This document shows, piece by piece, positions 31,542 to 40,978 of a stretch of 64,000 bases of DNA (positions within the stretch are counted from its first letter, which is position 1; each line of letters begins with the position of its first letter). This stretch comes from Metarhizium brunneum. Lineage: Eukaryota > Ascomycota > Sordariomycetes > Hypocreales > Clavicipitaceae. The stretch spans positions 248,001 through 312,000 of the forward strand of contig NC_089427.1 in the NCBI RefSeq assembly GCF_013426205.1. The letters run 5' to 3'. Both the position numbers and the translations under genes were made by a program. The notes beneath the pieces are model-generated. The model saw only the letters and a list, made by a program, of their open reading frames with translations. It had not been told where the DNA came from and made no database searches.

Positions 31542-32470
31542 GAATGAATCTCTGCTAGTTCCCCTCAAAAACAATATGGGCACGGCCCGACTCTTGAACC
31601 TGACGACGGTTACGCAAGGGATCGAGACCTAGTTAGGGCCTTGGTCTTCCAGGCCCGAGGGCTCACCGGTGCTTTGCAGAATGGGGGGGGGAGTCTTGTA
31701 TTTTACCAGCTATCACGCTTTGTATTATAGTATGTAAGTGTATGCTTTTTTATCGGCGTGTATTTTTTTTTATTAGCGTGCATATTTTTTTATATAAGCG
31801 AATATTTCTTTTTTATCGCAGACTGTGACAGGGGCTGGGAACAAATCTATTCAGCTTATTTGCTTTGATGCTAATGGTCCTTGGCTTTCGTCAAGGCCTC
31901 GAGAGCGGATGGCCCCTATTCATGTCAAATAGCGGTGAACAGGCGAGGCTGAAGCCTCAGGCCTTGAGCCTGGTCTCGGGCCCTTGTGTAACGATCGTCA
32001 GGTTCCAGATACGGCCCGTGCCTTGATGGCGACGTCACTTCCGTAAACAGAGACTGTGTAACCAACATTGAAAGGCCTTGAGAGAAACCAGGAATGAAAT
32101 GACCGTTCCAAGCCTTGACAAAGTGAACCCTTGTCACAGTTACCCGGGTCCGAGAGAGAGCGTGGCTTGTGCTTTGAGTGATGCGTTTGTGCAACCAGTT
32201 GACCTGCAACGAGTTGAAGCCAGGAGCGGTACTCCCAACGGGAGTTGAGACATGAAAAGTGGGTCTAGTGCATCAGGCAGCAAAGGCAATCCCACCAAAT
32301 CTGGTCTGGTTTCGCCGGAGAGTCCAATATCATAAATGTGAATGCCTTTCCTCGTCTAGTCTCGAGAGACCACCACGCACGATACCGGGCAACACGACCC
32401 GCGTGGCCGGTAACCTGCACGCATTTCAAGTCTTCGTTTCTTTGCTTTTCTTTGATCTGCTTTACCAACT
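31542..32470. other. Intergenic region with LTR-like remnant and T-runs
   Basis: Contains ATTTTTTT-type repeats at 31.74-31.82 kb and a TGTGACA-bounded relic. No gene is seen. Confidence 0.4.
31824..31905 (+). mobile_element. LTR-like remnant, copy C
   Basis: Starts TGTGACA. It carries ctggga-ca and ggtccttggctttcgtcaaggcctcgag in the same order as copy B at 39164 (tgtgaca .. ctggaaca .. ggtccttggtttccctcgaggcctcg). Only the first half of the unit is present. Confidence 0.4.
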
Positions 32471-33464
32471 ATGGATTCGGAATGGGAGCAGCGTGCTGAA
32501 AAGGCACTCAAGATGACGAGTCAACCCTTTCTCGACGACAATATTATGGATCATGAGTGTCCCCCTAGTTGCGCCAAGAGCGACCTCAAAAGACCTCGGC
32601 TGCGAAAGTTCCCGTTCGATTTAGACTCGATATCCTTTGTCGGCGGCATCTATCCATATCGTGGCCGCAATGTCTGCACTGGCCAAGGTCTCGACGGCGG
32701 ACTCGACGGGTATAATTGGAAAATTCGCGTTCGAAATGCTGGTCCGACCCATGTCTTGAAGCTAGTAAGTGCTGGCATGCCCTGATATGGACACAGACCG
32801 GCTGTGCTCACTACTGACATCTGGACTCTGCTCCATGTAGCTTTGGGATACGGAGCCCTGGTATCCGCATTATTTTGCCCCTCAGAGAGAATGTCAAAAT
32901 GCTGCTCTTCTCCAGGCCATGGAGGCGGCAGTGGCGGACGCAGCCCGGCCTGACAATGCCAACGGGCCGATTCTGGTCAACCCAGAGCCCAAGACGTGGG
33001 ACGAGGCGTACAAGAACATGCTTGCCTTTTCCAACGAGGCTCGTCGGCGGCGCATTGGCGTACAGTCTCACGATTTGCTGTCCATCACCAGTATGCCTCG
33101 TATGCGAAAGTGCTATGGCTGGATGCAATTTACGGGAGAGGAATTGCTTCGCCATTTGCCTCGAAGGTTGATACCGCCATACGTCGAAGTGGACAAGGTT
33201 GTTCGGTCTATTGACGACGAAAAACTCTACACAGCGGTTGTCTATGAGTTTATACAGGAAGCTGACAATGATGTTGACGTGGTCAAGTCAGTGTTGGAGT
33301 TCTTGTCGCATGCTGGTTTCTGCCATAGGTGGCCCAAAGCAGATAATTGGAAAGGGGGTGTGTTGGTTGACTTGTCCGATATTGTGAACCCTAGAAGCTA
33401 CGGATGGAGGGAACAAGGGTGCGGTAGAACGGATCCAAGCTTTGTGTTGGAAACTTATACTTGA
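32471..33464 (+). CDS. FTA2-like (kinase-fold) protein
   Basis: Protein of 305 residues from exons 32471-32764 and 32841-33464. The N-terminal lobe reads ISFVGGIYPYRGRNVCTGQG, then NWKIRVRNAGPTHVLKLLWD. This is like the glycine-rich loop and the lysine strand of a kinase fold. FAPQRECQNAALLQAME follows as the alpha-C-like helix. The C-terminal lobe contains YTAVVYEFIQEAD and later GVLVDLSDIVNPRSYG, where VDLSD takes the place of a DFG-type strand. This layout resembles the fungal family annotated as kinetochore Sim4 complex subunit FTA2, which is greatly expanded in some fungi. No classical HRD or DFG is present, so it may be a pseudokinase. A hairpin sits 63 bp after the stop. Confidence 0.6.
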
Positions 33465-34059
33465 CAACTTGAGGCAGTGCATAAAGCTAACAGCAAGGGC
33501 AAACTGGGTGCTACTTTAGTTATCCCCTATCAAGTAGAAGAACTGGATGATCCAATTATTCTACTTGATAGAACAAGACATCCTTTGGCAAATTATTTTC
33601 TAATATGACATATATGACTCACCAAACACAATCCCTTCTTGGCCTTTTACAAAATATAATGGAACCCAATCTCGATGCAACAAGATACAATAGTTCCATC
33701 GAATGCTACCTGTTTTATTTACTTGTATCCTATTATAAGCATCCTTTCAAGAATTAGTCGTATACAAAAGAAGAGCGTAGACGGCATAGCACTTGCCTTC
33801 ATAATTATCGCATTTGTCTGTTCGCGTGTCATGGCAACAGTAACAGCAAGATCCAGTAAATATTGACACCAGTGAATATTGACACCGTACAGCTCCAGCC
33901 TCCGAGTAGACCTAGTCTGCCGCGTCTGCTGTATGGGGGATAAAACGTGACATGTTCTCAACTACTTGTGTCCATGTTGAATGTTTTCTTGTGCCGAAAG
34001 TCTGCTCAAGTATTCACCTCTACGATATATCGTGTGGCCCAAATATCTCTCATTTCAGT
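33465..34059. other. Intergenic region between convergent genes
   Basis: Contains the strong inverted repeat at 33527-33571. No gene is seen. Confidence 0.4.
33527..33571. repeat. Perfect 13-bp inverted repeat with palindromic loop
   Basis: CTATCAAGTAGAA (33527-33539) pairs with TTCTACTTGATAG (33559-33571). The 19-nt loop itself holds TGGATGATCCA, which can pair again. It could be a 3'-end signal, a MITE footprint or an LTR edge. Confidence 0.6.
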
Positions 34060-35914
34060 CTACATTGCAATCAAGATATTCATGGTCAAGCTCCGCGCGG
34101 GGCAATTATTCACAACATCGTCCACCGTGCGGAATATGAGCTCCCCCTCTTGGCTATCGGCATACTTGATCTGAAACTCGGAAACACGATGCGCATTGCA
34201 GATAAATTCGCCCGCAACGCAGTGGCACCCAGGGTGGCTGCGCTTCTCGGCGTCGAACCATGCCTCCTCCTCCATGTGCATGATGGCTTGAATGCTCTGT
34301 GTAAAAAAGGACACATCGGCATTCTTACCGCCCACTCTCTCTGCACGCCGTAGCTCCTTCAACAGAGAGATTGCTCTTCGGCGAAGTCTAGGATGGCGAC
34401 AGATTGTAGCCATGTAATGCAGCGATTTTGTCACAGTCGGCGTGAACGAAAGGCGATGCTCGGCGTTGCCGTGCGGATTTTGGCCCCTTTGCCCAAAGAG
34501 CAGCGACTCGACGAGGACGATAATCTCCTCGAACTGCGCCTCAAACGCATCCCAGCACACTTCAAACTTGCCAATGTCCACATTGGCCAGAATGTTGGCG
34601 AGGATATGCCGCATGTTGAGGATTGTCAGTAGCTTTCTGTCACTTGGCCTCACGTCTGGCGACGAGTACTGCAGCGCATCCATCTTGGTCTTCCAGTTTT
34701 GCAAATGGACATTGAGCATGACGCGTCTTTTCATAATAGAGCTTTGCTGCGACGCGTCGGGCCGCAAAGGCAGTGCCTTGAACAGATCCCTCAGCCCGAT
34801 CCATATCATCTCAAACTCGAGGCAAGCGTCGGCCGGGGAGAAGAAGGGCCTCTTGCACAGAGACGACAGCGCCGGCTCCCACTGCCAAGTAGAGGTGCGC
34901 TCCGGGCCCTGCGCGTCTGGCGGCGACGAGTCCTGGGCAAGCCCATCTATCTGAACGTAAAACAAGAGCAGCGATGCGCTGGGGAATATGCCGTTGCGTA
35001 TTTGCGATGGCGAGCCAACGTCGTCGGGAGCCCGCGCCTCCCAAAACTTCCATTGGTGCATCAGATTGATGCCGTTTCTCAGATGGACCAGACTTTCCAA
35101 TAACCTCCCCTGATGGAGGCAGCCGGCGAAAAATAACAGGTTGGCAGCCAGGATGGAGCCCTTGTCGTTGAAGCTGAGCGCGTCGCCTTGTTGCGCCATG
35201 GCCATGACGTGCTTGAGCGACATGGCATGCTGTTGCAAGGCAAAAGTATACAGGTGCTGCCTCCTCTCGACGGTGAGAGCGGACTGGGTAGCATTCCACG
35301 CCGAGAGTTTAATGGCGTCCATCTGATGGACCGCGGCGAGGGCATTGCAGGCGTGCCAAACGGCAGGCTGGTCATTCGCCGCCCGTAGAATGTACACATT
35401 CCACAGCGTGCGGTTGAACTCGTCGGCTCGATGTGCCGCCACTTCGGTGCGGTAGTAGTGAAAGATATCCAGCTCCTGCGGCGTCGCCGTGACTTGTACG
35501 GGCGATACAACGACCGGCGGCTGGTACAACTCAAGAGTGGTGATTTGCTTGGCGACATGTTGCCGATTAGTCTCGGGTTGATGTACTGATTCTTTGTATC
35601 CGTGGCAAACGTAGCCCAGCCTGCGGCATCGCCTGCAGTAAGGCTTTTCCTCGTCGCACTTGACCCGGCGGAGGCTGCATGGTTATTCATCAAGATGACT
35701 CTGGTCAGCCCTCGGTAGTGATTCGGCACAGACATGGAGGTTTCCTTCTTCCCGCAGTGCCAGAGACTTACCGACAAGTCAGACAGCCGGTCCTGGTCTT
35801 GGGTGCCCATCGCTTCTTGCGTACGTGGTCAGCCGCCTCGCCCGGCTTTGAGCGCACGGGGATATTTGCGTCACCAGGCGGTGATGTCTGCTGAGCCGCA
35901 CCGGCGTCCGCCAT
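34060..35914 (-). CDS. Zn2Cys6 transcription factor
   Basis: Nuclear regulator of 585 residues. Exons are 35914..35772 and 35674..34060. The 97-bp intron splits the DNA-binding domain, as is common in this family. The joined cluster is CLTCRLRRVKCDEE then CRRCRRLGYVC, spacing C-x2-C-x6-C-x6-C-x2-C-x6-C, preceded by KKRWAPKTRTG. The middle region has ELDIFHYYRTEVAAH and VWHACNALAAVHQ, as in the Fungal_trans_2 / DUF3468 type of regulatory domain. The C-terminal ~30 residues (ADSQEGELIFRTVDD) are hydrophilic. It lies 0.6 kb from the UstYa-like gene on the same strand and could regulate it. Confidence 0.87.
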
Positions 35915-36487
35915 GTCGCCTCTGAACTCTATCTTTGACGCATCCGAGGAGACTAGCAACATTGAAATGCGATTGAATTGGATGGGGGGAAAGGCACATG
36001 CATGGAGCAGACCGGACTTTGAGCCTCCAAATGACCCGCCGGACGCTGCAGCCCCCGCAGCCTTGCATCTCTGGTTACACGGTAGAGCCGCTAATTTACT
36101 GCGAGACATTGATATGCTATGCTGCGCGGAACTGTTGCGGCACAAGCCAAAGGAGCAGCCTAGATTGTGGTTGAGTTATTCGCACTTGGGTGGCTATCAG
36201 TGTAAGTTGGTCGACGACTCGACACGGTGAACGATGCGCGTTCGCATAATCTACGTAAGCTTACTCTTTTCGTACTTTATGTCAATCTTCAAGCCAGGTG
36301 CAGTTGCATTCGGTTTCTCTAGCTAAACCTCATTCTATGCCACCCTTGGCTCGCCTCTATCCAACACTGGTCTTGCTCGAAAACTGTTATTGCTCTTACT
36401 TGTTATACATTGGCCTCGTTATCCACCATCGGGGCATCTCCCTGTCCATGCCAGCAGGCTTGCCAAACGCAGTGTCCTGTAACTACA
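35915..36487. other. Intergenic region, promoter of the Zn2Cys6 factor
   Basis: Spacer between the 3' end of the UstYa-like gene and the regulator start. No gene is recognised. Confidence 0.4.
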
Positions 36488-37559
36488 TCAAAAGAGCCGT
36501 GTTTCTTCCCACGACTGCCCAACCCGGCTGTTCGACTGCTTCTCCTCCACCAGCCGCGTGGTGGTCGGCATTCGGGAATATGCCCATTTCTCAATAGAAC
36601 TCCACCTGACACAGATGGACTTTGCGTTGGATTGCGTCGCCGGTTTGCCGGTTTTGGCACCATCCCAATAAAACGAATATACGTCGGTGCTGCCACGACA
36701 CATGGTAGCCAATCGCAGAGTCTCCAAGCAGTGATCTATCGGAGAAGACGACATTAGCACAGAATATTCTCGAACGGGCTCATAAACAAAGTGTGGCGGG
36801 GATGGAATACCGAGGTGGCCGCGGAGATATTCATGCTGCGCTTCGGTAATGTTGGGGTAGTAATGCCCCCGGTATAGATAGAATCGCATTTGCCTCTGCG
36901 CAGGGTCAGCACTTTCCACTCAATGCATTTGTCAATCCGCTTCCTACCACGCAGTGAAGTTCGTGGTAGACACCAAGACTTGCGGGATATCCTCCTCCCT
37001 CCAGCTCCGCAAGGTTTGCCATCGATTCGCCCGCTCTCTCAAGTTCGTCGCGAGTCGCATTAAAGTGGACGGCTACAAATCGTGTTTAGCTTGGGTTTTG
37101 TGACATGAAAGAGAATTGGGCCACTCACGTCGCATGAGGGCATCCCAGGCCGCGTCATTGTCTTGGGTGGGAGGCCCAGAGTACTGGCTGTGCTTGTCGT
37201 GATGGACGGCATGTTCGCTACTAAGCTCATACTGGACGAGGCCATTCACAGGGGCTAATGACACATTTAAGCAATTGCATCTATTTAAATGACGACAGAT
37301 ACTTACACCAGCTGCGTCCTTGGGTGGGCAAATTGCCACTTGAGTGTCTGTTTCTACTCCACAGCGACACTGCCAATACGATGGCGAGAAAATGTAAAGC
37401 GATGGAGTATATTCGCGAAAAGGTCAATGCGGCTTTAAAAGGCCTGTTCCGATGCACAAACTGTTGTTTCTCAAGGGCTCCGTCGGAATTTGTGAGGTGA
37501 ATCAATTCCTCATTGTCTTCGGCAACTTCGAGTGTCGACGGTGCCGCAGGACGGTGCAT
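36488..37559 (-). CDS. UstYa-like DUF3328 oxidase
   Basis: Type II membrane protein of 303 residues. Exons are 37559..37307, 37254..37129, 37072..36948 and 36895..36488. The ATG at 37559 is chosen because the longer frame starts at TTG. One anchor helix, ALTFSRIYSIALHFLAIVLA, begins near residue 43. The two hallmark copper-site motifs are present: YHELHC (HxxHC) just before the third intron, and PIDHCLETLRLATMC in the last exon. VHFNATRDELERAG and YSFYWDGAKTG also match the family. Such proteins carry out oxidative cyclisation and related steps in ustiloxin-type RiPP pathways and in other secondary-metabolite clusters. The C-terminus runs about 40 residues past the usual end. No paired second UstY gene is seen. 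Confidence 0.85.
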
Positions 37560-37978
37560 AGTGAGGCGAGAATGTATGATGCGCTTTGGTACATGTCTTG
37601 TCAAAGTGAAATTGCATCTCGGCTGATTGGCGTAATCGGCTTTTGTTGCAAGCGCACATAATCATCTCAAGTCAATGAGAGCCGCAGTACAGGCTTCGTC
37701 CGGGATCGTACGACATGGTATTCAGCAAGCTGCTTATCTAGCGTCGTGCGCTGCCGGACAAAGGAGGTGAAGATCAGCACTCCGATTAGGCATTGCTAAA
37801 ACATAAGCTGGGAACAAGGCTGGACCTTGAGTCGCCATGCCCAAAATATAAAGACATGCCAGCTACTCGGAGCTTGGAATCGGAGGAGTCTGCAATCATC
37901 TGCCCAACTACGATAACGGCATTGCTTCTGTCAACCTGGGAAATACATCGCGCAATCAATCCATAGCTCGGATACATT

Positions 37979-38174
37979 ATGCGGTATCATTCAATCGCCA
38001 TCGCAGCTCTTGCTCTGCTCGTCAGCCATTTGGTTGCTCAGCCAATTTACGGTACCAGACTGCGATAGTCCACCACCGTTGGGAACTTGTGACGCTAACA
38101 AAGCCATTGTAGGCACCGAGTTCCTGGATGCGCCGGAACCCAAAGGGGTCAAGGTCAAAACGCGTTTGTTCTAG
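37979..38174 (+). CDS. Candidate small secreted peptide, two exons
   Basis: The frame MRYHSIAIAALALLVSHLVA (signal peptide, then Q-P) is followed by a stop only if unspliced. A good intron, GTACCA to TTGTAG (38052-38112, 61 bp) with branch site gctaac 13 bases before the acceptor end, joins it to YGTEFLDAPEPKGVKVKTRLF and a TAG at 38172. The total is 135 nt, exactly 45 codons. The mature peptide would be about 23 residues. It lies 0.4 kb from the start of the UstYa-like gene, divergent. It lacks the repeated KR-flanked cores of classical Ust precursors. It could equally be the first part of a decayed secreted protein. Confidence 0.3.
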
Positions 38175-39163
38175 GCTTCGGAGAACACGGCGCACGATCA
38201 AGTCCACCCCGAGAAGAAGATGCAATGACATTGCATAGTTTTGTACATTGAAGAGCTCGCAGATGGGCGACTGGGCGGGTTTCGCGCGTTGGCAAAAGAC
38301 ACTCACACGAACACAAGTATATATAACGAATTTGACTACTCTGCTGCCGGTCGGGACCTTCAAATGTTGCTATGTGACTGCCAGTATTCGATATCGTAAT
38401 ATTCTCCGTTTCCATGTTTCATTTGCCTCGGCTGTGCGTTGTCCTACTCGTCTGCAATACCGAAAATCACCAAACATGCGTTTTTTGTAATGTGAAGGAT
38501 GGGAGATGGGGGCCAAAGGCTAAACTGCATGCTTACGTTGGATCAAGGTAAGACAACGTGCAAGTGGCCATCACCGCATGAACCTGGCGCCTTGGGATGT
38601 AACCATATGATGTCGCGAGAACCCTCAAGCGCCAGGGGGCACGGCTCGTAGCCAACAAAACACACCGTCGACGCATGTCAGCGGACTAGGTCAATACCAC
38701 GCAGGCCCATCGAATCCACCGCACTTGACTGGAACGAGACGTTGCCGAGCCGTTCTGAACCCTGCTAGTGAACAAGATGTCCGGTGCTCTGAAGGGCCGA
38801 AGTCGACTTGGACCATCATGGAGAAAGAAGATCCTGCGGAGTCGGTGTATGCAGAGCGACAAAAACCCGGTCAAAACCCGTGGTCAATGCAACCAAGGAT
38901 TCTTGTTTGCCAATTCTACGACCGAGGATATTCTTGGTTGGGTCGTAACACGAACGTTTTTACTGCTTATTGACCTCTTCCTATTCTACATAACCCTAAC
39001 CTGCTTATTACCCTCACCGTCACGTAACCACAAACACCATCTGCTCTTTCCAATCACGTATTGCCCGCATCTACTTTGCTGTAAAAAACAACATGTGGGT
39101 TTATACTTCATGTGGATATCCGAGATTCTTTTATTCCTTTTAATTAGGATAATTGGCAAAAGC

Positions 39164-39357
39164 TGTGACAAGAGCAGTATAACTGGGCCTGGAACAGCAG
39201 TTCAAGATTCAATTCAATACGCAACTTTGACATATCAAAGGTCCTTGGTTTCCCTCGAGGCCTCGTTGACTAAAGACTTCTTCAAATGCAAGAAGTCGGT
39301 GAGGGACTTTGCCCTAGACCCCGTGACCGACCGGGGTCCTCGTGTAGCCGTGTGACA
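39164..39357 (+). mobile_element. Solo-LTR-like element, copy B
   Basis: A 194-bp segment begins TGTGACAAGAGC and ends ..GTGTGACA, fitting the TG...CA rule of LTRs. Internal blocks recur inverted at 21917-22055 and partially at 31824-31905. No internal retrotransposon genes are nearby. No target-site duplication is obvious. Confidence 0.5.
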
Positions 39358-39562
39358 CTTGGTGCTCATGCCTCGCCCTGCTTCATGTAAACAGTGATTA
39401 GAAATACCAGGAACTACTGTTCAGAAGAGAAAAAGTCGCCAGGTTTCTTGTCTCCTCTATCCCACTATAACTTGAAGAGTGAAGATGACTCCAAGTTTAC
39501 TTGATCTAATAAAGGCAGTTTTATCCGACGAAATGAGCCCTCGTAGTAGGCAAGTCTCAATA

Positions 39563-40978
39563 CTAAGATTGTCCGAAACATAGTCGCTCAGCCGCGCGGC
39601 TAATTCTTACTGACGTAGTATCTACCCATAAGTAGAAAAATTTTGCTACTAAAAAGATGATGGCAAAAGTGATTGCATTTCCCAGGCCGACCGCTACTAT
39701 CCACCGCATGATGCTCTCGCCATCAGTACCAAGATGCTTCCATATAGCTGTAGTAATTGCATATCCAACAATATGTAATAAGGGACCATGCACAATATAT
39801 AGTGCGTAACTAATACGTCCTAGATACTGCGCTATTCCTGTCAAGAATAGCTGTTGCAATGCTGGTGAACTTGAGGCTACCCATACTAGCATTATCGCCC
39901 CGGCCCCATGAATAATTCGCCTTTTATCGCCATAGCTTTCTGGTATGATGGACGTCATTGTAATGTATCCTGGAGTCCCATCGATATTTGTAGACGGGGC
40001 CGAAAGCAGATACAGCCCTGTGAATAGGACTATAGCAGTTACTGCGGCTTTTTGAGGGCCGCCAATAGCCGATAACAAGTTGTCGTCCTTTTCAGTTTGT
40101 GTAGGGAGAGACTCGTTGTGTATATCTCTATACATTTTGATGTCCGCCAGCATAGCTCCTGAAAGAAACATGACAACCTCCCAACGAGCCCAAGAAGCAC
40201 TGAATTGTATAAACGCCAGCAATAATAGCCAGCGAGCGAGAGGACGACACCGAGCCACAATAACAAGAACCAGCATTAAGATGAGTGATGTTCTGACCTC
40301 GTATGGCACTGTCCACAGATGCGGGTCATAGATGTTATAATATGGCTGGACATCTGACGAGGTCATGTATGTCCACAGGTTAAAAAGGCCTGCTGTATGA
40401 TGCCACCAATCCGCCAACTGCGCAGACATGGTCGGCTGTCGGGGCGGGTGCAAGTCTGGCCATCCTGCAAACATTCCGGCATCAATCGCCGCCCGTGAAG
40501 CTTCCCACCACCCTAGGCGTAACGTGATGGCGGAGAAGAACGTTGCGAGGACGGGCGGGATGTAGAGCCGGATACTTCGGCGTAGTAGGCTGGAGCTGAT
40601 TGATGTAAAGAGCTTATCCCATTGCTTCTCATAATGCATCATGTGCAGCGGTCGCAAGGCGTTTACGTAGCCGCCAATAACGAAAAATACACAAACCATA
40701 GCATGGCCAGCATATATTAATCGTATAAATGGAAGCTGAATAAAAGAATAGTTTTCACCATTATAGCCGTAACTTTTCGTTACTGCGCTGGAGTAAGCCT
40801 CGGATGTGTGGTAAAAGGCGACGATTAAAGCGGCTATCCCTCGCATGCCATCAAGAAACGATGTTTGTTGGGATATAGGTGAGCTTGAAGACAAGTTTCC
40901 ATTTTGTGCGGCGAAAGAAAAAATTGTAGTAAAGGCCTCCAGGAGCTTCAGAGACGCATACCTCAATTTCGGATGCAT
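39563..40978 (-). CDS. Membrane acyltransferase, acyltransferase-3 family
   Basis: Integral-membrane O-acyltransferase of 471 residues, single exon, ATG at 40978. The signature start is FLDGMRGIAALIVAFYHTSE (residues ~42-61), containing the R-G-x-A and H of this family. FFVIGGYVNAL follows. An arginine-rich cytosolic segment, LLRRSIRLYIPPVLATFF, and WTVPYEVRTSLILML further match. The C-terminal SYALYIVHGPLLHIVGY gives the late helices. About ten membrane spans are visible. Fungal members modify secondary metabolites or sugars. It is AT-richer than the GAG genes. Its neighbours are the UstYa-like gene upstream (2 kb away) and an intergenic repeat-rich block. Confidence 0.85.
   Translation of the reverse strand: MHPKLRYASLKLLEAFTTIFSFAAQNGNLSSSSPISQQTSFLDGMRGIAALIVAFYHTSEAYSSAVTKSYGYNGENYSFIQLPFIRLIYAGHAMVCVFFVIGGYVNALRPLHMMHYEKQWDKLFTSISSSLLRRSIRLYIPPVLATFFSAITLRLGWWEASRAAIDAGMFAGWPDLHPPRQPTMSAQLADWWHHTAGLFNLWTYMTSSDVQPYYNIYDPHLWTVPYEVRTSLILMLVLVIVARCRPLARWLLLLAFIQFSASWARWEVVMFLSGAMLADIKMYRDIHNESLPTQTEKDDNLLSAIGGPQKAAVTAIVLFTGLYLLSAPSTNIDGTPGYITMTSIIPESYGDKRRIIHGAGAIMLVWVASSSPALQQLFLTGIAQYLGRISYALYIVHGPLLHIVGYAITTAIWKHLGTDGESIMRWIVAVGLGNAITFAIIFLVAKFFYLWVDTTSVRISRAAERLCFGQS

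Larger units (their letters stand above)
37560..39562. other. 2-kb region with a candidate small secreted peptide gene and an LTR-like element
   Basis: No large gene is seen. The two items listed inside it (37979-38174 and 39164-39357) are the only supported structures. Confidence 0.4.
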
